A DNA stretch of 64,000 bases, from positions 248,001 to 312,000 of the forward strand of contig NBAY01000032.1 in NCBI GenBank assembly GCA_002794775.1. Reading direction: 5' to 3'. The position numbers were made by a program, and so were the translations under genes. Source of the DNA: Porodaedalea pini. Lineage: Eukaryota; Basidiomycota; Agaricomycetes; Hymenochaetales; Hymenochaetaceae. Below, piece by piece: positions 35,122 through 46,300 of this stretch (positions within the stretch are counted from its first letter, which is position 1; every line of letters starts with the position of its first letter). A model generated the notes under the pieces. That model was not told the DNA's origin. It searched no databases and worked only from the letters and a program-made list of their open reading frames with translations.

Positions 35122-35913
35122 CTATTATATGTTAGCTTCTTGGAATATCGACCTTGACAAGATACACTCAATGCTCTTATTTGTTATGCGTCCACCTTTC
35201 TCTCGCTTGCGTCTTAGTCAACAATTTTTTTCCGAACTTGTCGCTGGCGCCTCGCGACCATTCTTTTGCTTACAGTTCTGGATGCATCTCATAAGCTAGC
35301 ACTTAACTCTCCATTCAAGGCTCTCCAATTATGACCGATTTACTATGCTGTCTATACCTCGTATCGGAGCTTCTTTGCAGGTAGTCAAATACGCCACAAA
35401 TTCAGGAAACATCAATCACAACTGAGAATTTTGCTCGATATGCTCATCTCCGACACCATGTCTTAGTTGCAAAGTGAAAGCTGAGGCCATTTCTACGTGA
35501 AAATCCGAATTTCAATCCGTAATGTAGATGCAATAAATTAAATACCGAGTTCAATGGCGCCTGAATTCACACTACCGTAGGACAAATTGGTTAGCGAATA
35601 TAGTGATAGCAAACTCCTTGCCCCATAATTTACTCTATTCTAAGATAAATTCATTCGACTAGTGTGCAAAGGCTCGGAATTTGTTCAATTCTAGTAGATG
35701 TTGCTTTGATTAGAATGCTGATTTTGTACTCAAGGCTCGCAGAGTATGCAATATACGTCTAATAATTGTTAACTGTCTTCCCGAGCACAAAGCATATAAA
35801 TAGATGGCGAAAATGAGCATTAGACCTAAGTAACTTCAAGAGGACAGAACTCTTCTCTGGTGATATCTTCAGAAAACCCTCATTCGCCACTACCAAACGG
35901 GACCAACAGGAGA
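35122..35913. other. AT-rich intergenic DNA
   Basis: No domain and no splice-linked frames. A TATA-like TATAAATA occurs at 35795-35802. Confidence 0.5.
35795..35802 (+). promoter_or_regulatory. TATA box before the orphan ORF
   Basis: TATAAATA lies 112 bp upstream of the ATG at 35914, a usual fungal spacing. It is the main evidence besides length that the following frame is expressed. Confidence 0.4.
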
Positions 35914-36510
35914 ATGCCTAACACGAATGCAAACCATGCTCATCACAGGCGTGCCACTGACGATATCAACAAGGGGCACAACACAAAAAGGAGACGAATC
36001 TACAATCCCGCCGACAAACGAGCTAGAGGCGACGACGTAAACAGACATCGAAGCCGTTCGAACGCTCGCCAGCCAAAAAGTGGAAGTCATACTGACGGAG
36101 AAAATAGCGACGACGACACAAGTCAACACAGCATCGATAAGGCGCTACAAGACTTAGAAAGACAACAAGCAGACTTACGGAAGCTGGCGCGAGGCGCGCA
36201 TATAAAACAAATGCGCGAGTGCATCAATGTTGCTAAAGAGCTAGGTTGGGGGTCACTGGAATCTTGGAAAGAACTCCTCAAGAAACTGAAGGACACCAAG
36301 ATTGATGACGATTTAGAGACTATGAAACTGAGAATAAGTTTCCTTCGGTCATATATACAAGAGATAAACAATCAAATGAAAAACCCGGGAACATGGAAAA
36401 GTGAAAAGCCCATTTCAAGTTACGAATTCGGTATACGACTCAGCTTGGCGGAAATAGACCTCAGTGCGACCGAGAGCAAAAAAAGGCTACAAACAATATT
36501 GATTGATTAA
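35914..36510 (+). CDS. Orphan coiled-coil protein, unknown
   Basis: Intronless frame of 198 residues from ATG 35914; the frame is open further upstream but has no earlier ATG. The N-terminal half is very hydrophilic (His/Arg/Asn/Asp) with a basic TKRRR nuclear-type signal and many SR/RS-like dipeptides. From about residue 70 a long predicted helix or coiled coil begins (SIDKALQDLERQQADLRKLA), followed by KELGWGSLESWKELLKKLKD and SLAEIDLSATESKKRLQTI. No domain recognised. Codon use is more A-rich than that of its neighbours. It may be a young or lineage-specific gene, or part of an unrecognised mobile element (see the hAT-like terminus at 36557). Confidence 0.5.
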   Translation: MPNTNANHAHHRRATDDINKGHNTKRRRIYNPADKRARGDDVNRHRSRSNARQPKSGSHTDGENSDDDTSQHSIDKALQDLERQQADLRKLARGAHIKQMRECINVAKELGWGSLESWKELLKKLKDTKIDDDLETMKLRISFLRSYIQEINNQMKNPGTWKSEKPISSYEFGIRLSLAEIDLSATESKKRLQTILID

Positions 36511-36917
36511 TATTGTTGAAGCAGTCCACAGATGCTCGAACAGGGAGTTTAAAAAATAGGGCTCCGCACTGTAACGTAACCGGTTACGACCGTAGTTTTA
36601 ACTGAGATACGGACCCAGTCCGTAAAATATGTATTCAGCTTTCATTAAGATATGGTATTAGTAAGGCGGTGATACGGCATAATATGAAGTTTACTTTAAA
36701 TTTGTGCGCTTCGCTTTCAACCGCTTTTGACAGCCAAAAAGAGTACTTACTGATATATAAGCAAGTGTGCATACTTCCGAAAGAGGGTGACTACGCGCCT
36801 TTGACGCGGTTCGAGTTCGACGCGCAGCGCGCTCAACAGGACCCATTTGAGCGTAGTCTGCCCTCTCTGCAACAACGACGACCGCGACGACCGCGACAAA
36901 GCATCAGAACGCTAAAT
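36511..36917. other. Intergenic DNA with hAT-like terminus and nuclease promoter
   Basis: Contains TAGGGCTCCGCAC at 36557-36569, a 12-bp palindrome GTAACCGGTTAC at 36576-36587, and a TATA-like TATATAAG at 36754-36761. No gene seen. Confidence 0.5.
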
Positions 36918-38086
36918 ATGAAACTTATCTCACTCATCGCCGCTGCGGCGAGCATTCGATCGGTTGCGGCGTGGGGTGCAGCAGGCCATGAGATCGTCGC
37001 AACCATTGCGCAGATTCACTTGTACCCGTCCACTGTTGAGCAGCTGTGCGACATCCTTCCGGACTATGCAGACTGCCACCTTGCACCCATTGCCGCGTGG
37101 GCGGACAAGGTGCGCATGCATATGCGTTGGTCATCGACGCTGCACTACGTGAATGGGCATGGCGACCACCCTGCGCAGCATTGCGTGTTCGGTGACGAAG
37201 GTTGGGCAGGTGCGCCTGGCCATAATGTGCTCGGGGCAGTACGCAACACAACGATGTGGCTTGAGAAGGGCTATCCTGGCGCGGAGGAAGCACTCAAGTT
37301 CCTCGTCCATTTCATGGGCGATCTGCACCAACCGCTTCACCTTACCGGTCGCGACAAGGGCGGGAACGGTGCCAAAGTGCGCTTTGACGGACGCGTCACC
37401 AGTCAGTTATTTCCCTCTCGTATATCCAGAAATATCAAAAATCTAAACCCTGTTGTTTTCTCTAAGACTTACATTCCGTCTGGGACTCTCGTCTGATCGC
37501 CAAATCCCTGCGCACAATCCCGAAGAATTATACTCTCCCGCTCCCTTCGCGTCGCATTGAAAGCGCGTTGCGCGGGACGATTTACGACCCCTATGTCCGC
37601 CAGATCATGCACGAAGGTGTCCTTGGGCGCTTCGATTCCCAGATCGACGACTGGCTGAGCTGTCCGCCTCTCGACGAGGCCTCCTCGCGCCCATACCCAC
37701 CGGCGGAGAAGCTACAACAGTTGCCCCTCGCTGCACAGTCCAAATCTACAAGCAAACTTCAAAGCTCGCAGAGGACTAGGACTCCCCCGTCTGGCCTGCC
37801 GCCAACGGACGACGACGTGCTGTGTCCCTACGCGTGGGCCGCGCCGTTGCACGAGCTTAACTGCGAGATCATCTGGCCGCTCGCGCTGGATGAGTTGGAG
37901 GCGAATTCCGAGTCCAATGCGAACACGTATCTCGAACTCGACACGCCGCAGTACGCGGGCGCTATCAAAGACGCGTGGCTCGTCGAGCAACTGCTTGCGA
38001 TGGGCGGTATCCGTCTTGCAGCGACGCTCAACTACCTCTTTGCCATGAACGGCGCTAATGCCGGCCCTTTGTACTTGGCAGAATAG
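36918..38086 (+). CDS. S1/P1 family zinc nuclease, secreted
   Basis: Two exons, 36918-37401 and 37467-38086, 367 residues. A signal peptide (MKLISLIAAAASIRSVAA) is followed directly by the mature start WGAAGHE, so the N-terminal Trp and the His five residues on can bind the tri-zinc centre as in P1. Other ligands seen: Asp in AAWADKVR, His in TLHYVNG, His and Asp in FLVHFMGDLHQPLHL, and His/Asp in NLHSVWD. The family cleaves single-stranded DNA and RNA and removes 3' phosphates, usually outside the cell. A proline/serine-rich insert at residues 240-290 (SKLQSSQRTRTPPSGLPP) is longer than in P1. It converges with the repeat protein gene at 38427. Identification is firm. Confidence 0.93.
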
Positions 38087-38426
38087 CCCCTCATCCACTG
38101 ACCAATTAACAACTTAGCATTTTAGTCTCGTTCATGCATGCACGTCTGCATAGATTGTATTTCTACTCGAGAGCTTGAAACATCAGATGTATTTATGAAC
38201 CCATGAAGATACGAAATAAATGTGAATGGTCCGAGATTGTATGGAGATTGTATGGAGATTTCGGAGTTCTGCGTGCGTGTTCATGTTCTACTACTGTCAT
38301 AATGCAAGAAATCAAGATCATAAAAGCCATAGAAAGCATAGTCAAGAGAGGAAGAAAGCAAGAAAATAGGCAGGTGTCGCAAAGGTGTCGCAGTCGCATC
38401 ATCCCCTCATTCACATTATTCTTATT
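38087..38426. other. Intergenic DNA between convergent genes
   Basis: 3' flanks of the nuclease and the pRiA4b-like gene. No gene recognised. Confidence 0.5.
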
Positions 38427-40406
38427 TTACACCTCGACCTCACTTTCGAGCTCATCGACTTCTTCTGCATCCGCTGTCGACATGGCGTGTCGTCCCGCGC
38501 CGTGCATAGGGGCTTGCCTTGCGAGGTAAAAATGCGCGGCGGACTTACGTGCCATGATGTGTGCAAGGTCATGCGCATTGAGTGTTGGTGAGCTCTCACG
38601 CCGAGGGCGCGCTTCGCGCACAAGGGGCCTGTCATCGCCAATTTCGCGGCTCTCATCGGGGTCTGGGAAGTGGGGAGCAAGCACGACGCGTTTACGCGGC
38701 TCTCCAGGATAGTCTGCACCGATTTCGCGACTTTCTTCTGGGCTAGGAAGTCGCGGCGCGAAAGGTATGCGCTTGCGCAGCGCGGGCTGAGGAACGTCGG
38801 CGCCTATCTCGCGGCTCTCCTCCGGGTCAGGAAGTCGGGGTTCGAGCGGCATACGCTTGCCAGGGGCAGGTTGAGGGACGTCGGGATAGTCCACACCGAT
38901 TTCACGGCTCTCCTCTGGGTCTGGCAAACGTTGAGCAAGTGACATGCGCTTGCGCGGCTCCTTGGCGTAGTCCGCACCAACCTCACAACTCTCTTCGGGA
39001 TCAGGGAGTCGCGGAGCGAGCGGCATGCGCTTGCGCGGAGCAAGCTGAGGCTGTCGAACTATGTTATAATCTGCGCCGATCTCGCAACTCTCCTCCGGGT
39101 CGGGTAGGTGCACATCTGCAGCGCTAGACCTCTTCTTCACCGGTGAGAGTTCGCGCGCAGTAGGATAGTTCACGCCCACTTCGACGCTCTCGTCCGGGTC
39201 TGGCAAGCGCACGCCCTGCGTCGCCGACGTGCGCTGCTTCTCGGGCTTCGGCACAGTAATGGCAGCGACCTTGGTTGTGAGCATCTGGAATGTTGGCGGT
39301 ACATCTTCTTCTGCGTCTTCGTGCTGATCCTCATCCAAAGGAAGACGCCTAGGCAAGGGTGCAGACATTCGCTTTTTGACAAGAGCTTGCTCTTCCGCTA
39401 GTCGAACAGTCGAAGGGCACTATTCAATCGTTTAAATATTACCAACTGACTGTGACTAGGATAAAAGATGCTCACATCATCATCGCTCTCCTCGTCCCCG
39501 TTTTCCAGGTTAAGCATGAAGTTTTCGAATGCGTGCAGCTCATTCCATTGCTGAAGGTCAAGCGCAAAGTCTTCGTCGTCGTCATCGTCATCCGGAAGGC
39601 CAGAGCCGAGAATTACAAGCGGCGTATTGTTCAGATCACCGTTGTCGAGCAACGTTGATTTGAGCTTGTCGGAATCGCCGTAGATTGAGATGTACACGGC
39701 TTCCTTGCGCAGTGAAAGCACGTCGTACTCCTGTAGCTACAGTAAGACACTAGAGACTATGACTGTAAAGAATTGCACATACGTAGACAATTGCACGCGA
39801 CATGTCACTGGTACTGCCTGACCGATGCCATAGGTGACCAAGCGTGTAGCATTCTTCGCGCTCCCAAGGGACATCGTCATTACAACGCGGCCTGAGCTCC
39901 TTGATATTCCCAGCGACGTGTAAAACAGTCGAGCCATTTTTAAACAGCCCAGCATGTTTCACCGCGGTATAGAATACGACCCGCTTCTGCACCGTGAAGA
40001 TATGCTCAGTGCGACGCTCGATACGCTGGCTTTTGTTACGCGGATTTTTCTCCTTTCGAATATCTTTCCAGCCAAACAAGAACTGTGCAAGGCGATGAAG
40101 GTGCCAGAACGTGTAGTTTGCGGGAACGGCGACAACGCGATACACGCTGTGTGCCTGCTGACCGAGCTGAAACCGAAGAACGAGGTGATCGGATTTCGGT
40201 GTCGCTTGAGGAAGGTCACGAGGGATGAAGGGCTTGAAGCGGCCGAACGGGTTTGAAGGCGAATCAGACGGGAGATGGAATGCGAAGGCGTCGGAGGACG
40301 CGTCGGAGTCGATGTGGAAGCGCTTCGTCGGACGCTGTGGGGGCGTCGATGACGCTGGAGACGAGTCGAAAGCGTCTCGTGGTCGCTTAAGCATTGGGCG
40401 CGACAT
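38427..40406 (-). CDS. pRiA4b ORF-3-like domain protein with C-terminal tandem repeats
   Basis: Three exons on the minus strand: 40406-39783, 39736-39476, 39419-38427, 625 residues. Residues about 60-200 match the plasmid pRiA4b ORF-3-like domain (LRFQLGQQAHSVYRVVAV, then TFWHLHRLAQFLFGW), a small fold of bacterial origin that is widespread in mushrooms and has no known activity. A middle region is acidic (GLPDDDDDDEDFALDLQQW). The C-terminal 300 residues hold seven copies of a roughly 27-residue unit around LPDPEES-x-EIG-x-DYP, separated by basic K/R-rich spacers (APRKRMPLAPR). Both introns join in phase, linking repeats to domain. The promoter has an ACGCGT palindrome at 40552-40569. Confidence 0.75.
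38600..39220 (-). repeat. Seven-copy coding tandem repeat, about 81 bp per unit
   Basis: Within the gene above, the unit encoding LPDPEESREIGADYP recurs at about 38620-38660, 38710-38745, 38800-38830, 38890-38925, 38970-39000, 39070-39100 and 39165-39205. Copies 3-6 are the most alike, which points to recent unit duplication. Confidence 0.75.
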
Positions 40407-40551
40407 GGTAATAATCCGTAGATGAAAGAAAGCTAAATAGAGGAGATGAATGTGGTTGGAGGTAGAAGATACGATCGTCGACGCTCGACCGCTGCTGAGT
40501 TTAAATCGCGTGGCTCGCACAAGAAAACAACCTCGTGGCGGTCATGTGACC

Positions 40552-40569
40552 GACGCGTCGCGACGCGTC
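40552..40569. promoter_or_regulatory. 18-bp perfect palindrome with two ACGCGT (MCB) sites
   Basis: GACGCGTCGCGACGCGTC is its own reverse complement and contains two MluI cell-cycle boxes. It lies about 150 bp upstream of the ATG at 40406. Binding by an MBF-like factor is inferred. Confidence 0.5.
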
Positions 40570-40717
40570 AGGTTCATATGACCTTCATCCTGATTACTCC
40601 ACAAGCATATGCAGCAGATAGAAGCTTCTCATCAGCTAACACAAGCCTAATACAGTACTATAATAAACCCGTTACGTGGGTCAACTCCTCCATATCTTCA
40701 CTACGCCCATTTCCGCG

Positions 40718-43001
40718 TTACAGAACGGAGTCAGAAACGGTGCGTCTAATAAGCGCTTCTGCCTCGTCCGACCTGGGTCGAATCTTGCATCGGAAAGGTT
40801 TTGGATGACTGGGAAAGAGGAAATTAATTAAAGGGTTTTACTTATGAAGCGAGGCGCACCTGATAAAACCTGAAAAGTCAACTTCAGGTTCGATCACATT
40901 ACCAGCAATGTCTCTAGTTTTGGAGATTTGGAAAACCGATAGCATGGAAGCAATAGCAAGAAAAATCGAGTTATCCGCCAGGTGCATGCCAGGACATATT
41001 CTTCAAGGGTGTATGCATTCAGCGAATGTCGTACACGGTATAGATACGCCTTCACCTGCGCCCGAACCCGAAAGCTAGGATTGATGGGTCGGCAGTGCGG
41101 TCTGCGTAACTGCTACTAGAACCGTCCTTACTGTCTAGAAATCGCTCCGGACGAAAAGCATCTGGCTCGGAGAATATGCTTTCGTCGCGCAGAATAGACC
41201 TTTTTCCGAATATCAGATCTCGTGATTTTTCCTGACCGAGGGAATGACTACCAGATATTAGCCCATACAACGGTTCCTTTAGATATCTTGAAGTCTCTAT
41301 AATAGTCGTCCTGTATTAGCTTGTGTGGAAGTCCTGGGAGGCAGGTCAATCCGCAAGCTATAAAACAGGTACTCAAGGAGGTATGAAAGCGACTTGCCCA
41401 ATGGAACAGCAGGATTCCATCTCAAAATCTCCTTTACGATTGCATTGACGTATGGAAGTGAGTTCCGATCGGACTGTGCTGGTAGGCGCCGCTTTCCGAG
41501 GAGGGCGTCGACTTCAGCTTGGCCTCGCGCTTGAACATCGGGGTACTTCGCCATAGCGAGGATGAAGGCAGAGATCGACGAGGGTGTCTGACATAGTCTT
41601 AATCACACATTCGTGAAGGAATAACCATGCGGAACTTCACTCACTGTATCAGCTCCTCCTTCCGGAGACATTTCTCGGTATCAGACAGATAGGGTGTGAT
41701 CCACCTAAGACATGACTTACCTGAGTAAAGAGAAGCTGCTGCTGCCTTAACAAACTCCTTCTGATGATCGGAAGGGTCTTGATTCTCCGATAGATACTTC
41801 GACGTGAAAGATGGTACAAAGGAACCAGATGCCTATATGTGGAAAAATCTGAATGTATATCTGGTAATGAAACTTGATCGAGCCACATACCATCTGAGAT
41901 TTGACGAAATCAAATGGAACATCGTAGAGGCGCTCCAGATCTTCCCTCATATGTTTGGCTACCGATTTAAATCCCGCACCTGGAAGCCAGCTCGGGGCAT
42001 ATTTCACTACGTATGCAGTTAAGTCCATGTTCCAAGAATGGACAAAGAAATATTTACGCCATGGGAAGCGATCAACCATAAAAGCTCCTGGTTCTGAGGC
42101 TTTGGAAAATCCAACCATCGCTTCCTCAGCGATTTTCACCAGCGGGTCGTTCTCTGACTGTGCAGAGTAGCCGTACGCTAGCATCAGAATGGTAGCTCCC
42201 GCACTCCTTAAGAGATCTTCAGTAAATCTGAGTCTGGTGAATGAAAGAATGAGAAACGACTCCTCACTGTCGAGCATGCTCAATGAAAGCTTCCGGCTTC
42301 TCAAGTAATCGAAGGAGGAGCCGTGCATTCTCCTTCTCTTGGAGGGGGTAGAACCCTTGGACGGAGCGTGGTCCCATCGTTTGGTGAAACATTTTGCGAA
42401 ATTCTCTGAATCGTTCGCCGTAAGGAGCATATCCAAGGCCACGGTCCCAACCGACACTACAGATTAGTAAGACTAGGATAGAAAGAGGGTCACTGCGTTG
42501 CACGCGAAGTCAACCTTACAGTTCTCCTGCCATTACGGCCCGTGGTCTATCTGAGTAGATGTTACCTGTTGATAGACAATAAGCATGTACATGGCAATGC
42601 GACCCCTCCGATAAGCTTTTTTACCTCTGGCTTCGAGTAAATCGAGAGCTGCTTGAGCTGAGCTCAAAATAACAACTGGCTGACCCAATGTCGTAATTTG
42701 GACAATATCACCTGGAAGGAAGTCGCGTATATTTCAAGCATTCCATAAAGTGACAGATCATACCGTACAGCTGACTCCATTTGTTAAACTGGAGCCATTG
42801 CTTATCGCGGGGTATCTGGAACTCGTTTCCAAAGAACGGGATTCCCTTCGGGCCTGGAGCGATGCGAACATTGACTGATTCTGGACGATAGTCTACAATA
42901 TGGACGGCACGTTTCTTGAATGACAACAGAAACATAGCTGAGAGCAGTAACGCAAGAACAGAATACAAAGAAATCAAAGGGCTTAGATCAGTCAATACCA
43001 T
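40718..43001 (-). CDS. Cytochrome P450 (OrdA-type fungal monooxygenase)
   Basis: Multi-exon minus-strand gene, ATG at 43001, stop at 40718-40720, about 520 residues. An N-terminal membrane anchor (SPLISLYSVLALLLSAMFLL) is followed by a proline hinge (APGPKGIPFFGN), WDRGLGYAPYGERFREFRK (helix C), the I-helix EGGADT, the ExxR motif in VKEILRWNP, FRPERFL, and the haem loop FGFGRRICPGMHLAD. The last intron (about 40861-40806) uses AG|gtgcgc; reading through it would stop at 40838, but splicing gives the family-like tail HPKPFRCKIRPRSDEAEALI. It is ER-bound and needs a P450 reductase; the substrate is unknown. It starts 378 bp from the divergent SIN3 gene. Confidence 0.9.
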
Positions 43002-43379
43002 GTTGCTGTTGGTGGCTTTCGCAGGACTAGAACTGCAAGATAAGAGTCAAGCAGCTGCCGTGTCATTCCTTAGGGCCTACTTAGGTATCGAAGAATCTGA
43101 AAAGACGCGACATTTTTCCGTTTGCCTACGGTCATAGCATAGAGTATCAGATGGGTTCATATTTTAAGAAATGAGCGACAGATCGTCGGCACGGTCCAAT
43201 TCAAGTGCCTTCGGTGGAGACTCAGACTCAAGAGCTGTGTTAGGCCACAATAAGCATTAGAGTCACACAGTCACGAGATGCGCTGATCGGCCCGTCATCG
43301 AGCGCGTCTCCCTCAAAGTGCATTTGCCGCTGCCCATGCTTGAAGTCCTGCTTTTGTCCTTGTTCTCGTACCAGCTGTA
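43002..43379. promoter_or_regulatory. Shared upstream region of P450 and SIN3
   Basis: 378 bp between divergent start codons. No TATA box is evident toward either gene. No further gene. Confidence 0.5.
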
Positions 43380-46300
43380 ATGGATGTACCCCAGTCCAGC
43401 GATAAGCAGATGGACACCGATGTGGCCTCAAAACAACGCGCTGATGATTCTGCCCCAACGAACGAACCGCTCTCACCATCGTTAGCCACGGTCGCCGCTA
43501 GCACGGATGCGTCTCTACCAGCACAGGAGCAAGCTGTAGCGGATGGCGCATCCACTGAGCCGGCAATAATGGAGGTCGAGGCGATGAATCGAACAGGGAA
43601 GGCGGAAAGATTGAACACGGCTTCAACGATGGACATCGACGGCGCACTTGCAGATCGAGCGAACGAAATCACTATTAAGAGCTCGCCAGCTGAGGACACT
43701 TGGCCAGATGGATTTGCATGGGACCAGAAAGCGGCGACAAAGGTGCCTGCTCAACAGGAGCCCACCCCTGTTAGTGACAGACCCTTGAATGTTGGGGATG
43801 CGCTGTACTACTTGGACTCTGTCAAGAAGCAATTCTCTGACAGTCCGGGCGTGTATAATAGATTTTTAGACATCATGAAGGACTTCAAGAACCAGAGGTA
43901 AGTCCCGTCTAGGCATCTTAGCTAAATACCTGACTGATAAATTACACCTGTAGCATTGATACGCCTGGCGTAATCCAACGCGTTTCGACACTCTTTGCTG
44001 GCTATCCACAGCTCATTGAGGGGTTCAACACCTTTTTACCCGCTGGATATCGCATTGAATGTACTGTCGATGCCCACGATACGAACATAATTACCGTCAC
44101 GACACCCGGCGGAACGACGATCCAAAGCCAAAGTGCTGAACGTACGCGAATGCTCGCCTCGTGTCAGTTTTTCCACACCCACTAACTTTCGCTGCAGCAG
44201 CATTTGAATCTATTGTCGGTCCTAGTTCGACCGCTGCACTCATAGGGGAAGGCTTGCAGTATACGCATGAGCAGATCTCCCCGGCAATGGAGTACGTGAC
44301 GAAGATAAAGCAGCGCTTCGCGGGTCGCGAGGAACTCTATCACGAGTTCATCGATATTCTCAACTCGTATAAGCGCTCCCCCGTAGATCAGGTAAGCTGC
44401 TCTTCTTTCTTCCTTTCTTAGTCTGCATTTGACTCACCTCGTCGTGGCGCTGCCCTACTTTTGTTTAGGAACAACTGGCACAAAGGATAGCCGATCTCTT
44501 CCAAAACTCTCCCGACCTCTTATCTGGCTTACAACATTTTGTTCCGCGTGAAATGTTCAACGCTCTTGACAGCTCTATTTCAGCAGAGAAAGATGTGACA
44601 GCAGGTAAGCACGGAAAGAAGAAAGGCGCCGATTCTGCTTCTCTGTCTATGACTGCTTCAGGGACTCAAAAGAGAAAGAGGAAAGCACCGATCCGCGAGA
44701 GGGAAAGGGAGAGGGATCGTGAAAGAGATCAAGAAAATGATGTGCCGACGAAAGCAGCACAAACCAAAGTACGCTCTCTGCTCAGTTTAGGTCAATCTGT
44801 ATACCTTACGTGTGCTTTGTAGGCAAAGAGGTTGAAACACCAACAGGCTGGCAGTCACGACACTCTGTATGCAGAAGACACATCCCGTTCGCCTCACCAC
44901 TCCCATAGCCGCCCAGTACCCCCTCTCCAGTCCCGATCTGGACCATCCTCTTATGACGAACAGCTACCTCCTATCAATCATGCTCCCACACACGATGACA
45001 TGCTCTTCTTTGAGCGTGTGCGACTTGCAATCGACAATCGTGACGTATACAATGAATTCCTCAAACTCGTAAACCTTTTCACGCAGGAGATCATCGATAT
45101 GCGTCGGCTTGTTGAACAGAGTCGGACATTCTTGGGCGAAGAGCTTTTGGCGCAATTCAAAGATATTCTTGGCTGGGATTCAAGCTGGGAGAATATCAGT
45201 AGTGCTTCCGGCGGAGCAGCGGGTGGGCCCACCAATGCGAACGGTGAGGGCATGGAACGTCTGACGAAGGAGCATCTTAGTATTCGTCATGGTCCGAGTT
45301 ATAGACGCTTACCGGCTAGTGTGAGTCACTCCTTACTATGTCTGAGAGAAACAAGACTGATAGTTGGATCAGGAGGCAACCGTGCCATGCTCTGGGAGGG
45401 ATGACATGTGTAGGAGCGTTCTCAATGACGAATGGGTGACTCACCCGACGTGGGCCAGCGAAGACTCTGGATTCTACACACACAAGAAGAATGTGTATGA
45501 GGAGGCGCTTCATCGCAGTGAAGAGGAGCGTCACGAGTACGACTTTCACATTGAGGCTATCACTCGTACGATTGCGACTCTCGAGCCGTTCCACATGAAG
45601 ATCATGCAGCTCTCGCCGGAAGAGCGCGCAACGTCCAAGCAGAAAATGCCTCTCTCCGGGGTAAACAAAGCGATTCACCAACGTATCATCAAGAAGGTTT
45701 ACGGACGTGAGGCTGGGCTCGAGGTTATCCAAGCCATGCATGATTCGCCTGCCATCGCAATCCCTATCGTCTTCACTCGGCTCAAGCAGAAAGAGGAGGA
45801 GTGGAAGAAGGCACAACGGGAGTGGAACAAGGTTTGGAGGGAGATCGATGCGAGGAACTACCAAAAGTCGCTGGATCACCAGGGTATCAACTTCAAGACA
45901 AGCGACAAGAAGTCGATCACTGCAAAGACTTTCTTGAACCAAATAGAATCTGCACGGGAGGAGCAAATGTCCAAGCGTGCGTCTCTGATTGACCCGCTCT
46001 TCGCACGTACGCGGCCTCGGTATCACATGTCGTTTGTCATAGACGATACAGATGTTCTTTTGGACCTCTTCAAGCTCACACTCTCGCTGCTCGACCGCAT
46101 GCAGCATCATATCAGCGTTGCAGACCGCAGACGCATCGAAGGGTTTCTCCGAACCTTTGTCCCCATGTTTTTCATGTTTGATCCAGTGGCTTTCGACGCC
46201 GCGTTTCGGTCGAGGAATTTGCAGCTCGATCAGCAGTTTTTCCTGACTGATGACTTTTCGAACTTCATTGATGAGATCGACGAGACGGCATCTGTGACAA

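Noticed and set aside
40780..40800. tRNA B-box-like GGGTCGAATCTT
   Set aside because: No matching A box or cloverleaf, and the stretch is P450 coding sequence on the other strand.
40806..40861. Early stop at 40838 in the P450
   Set aside because: Splicing this stretch yields the family-typical C-terminus, while reading through it does not.
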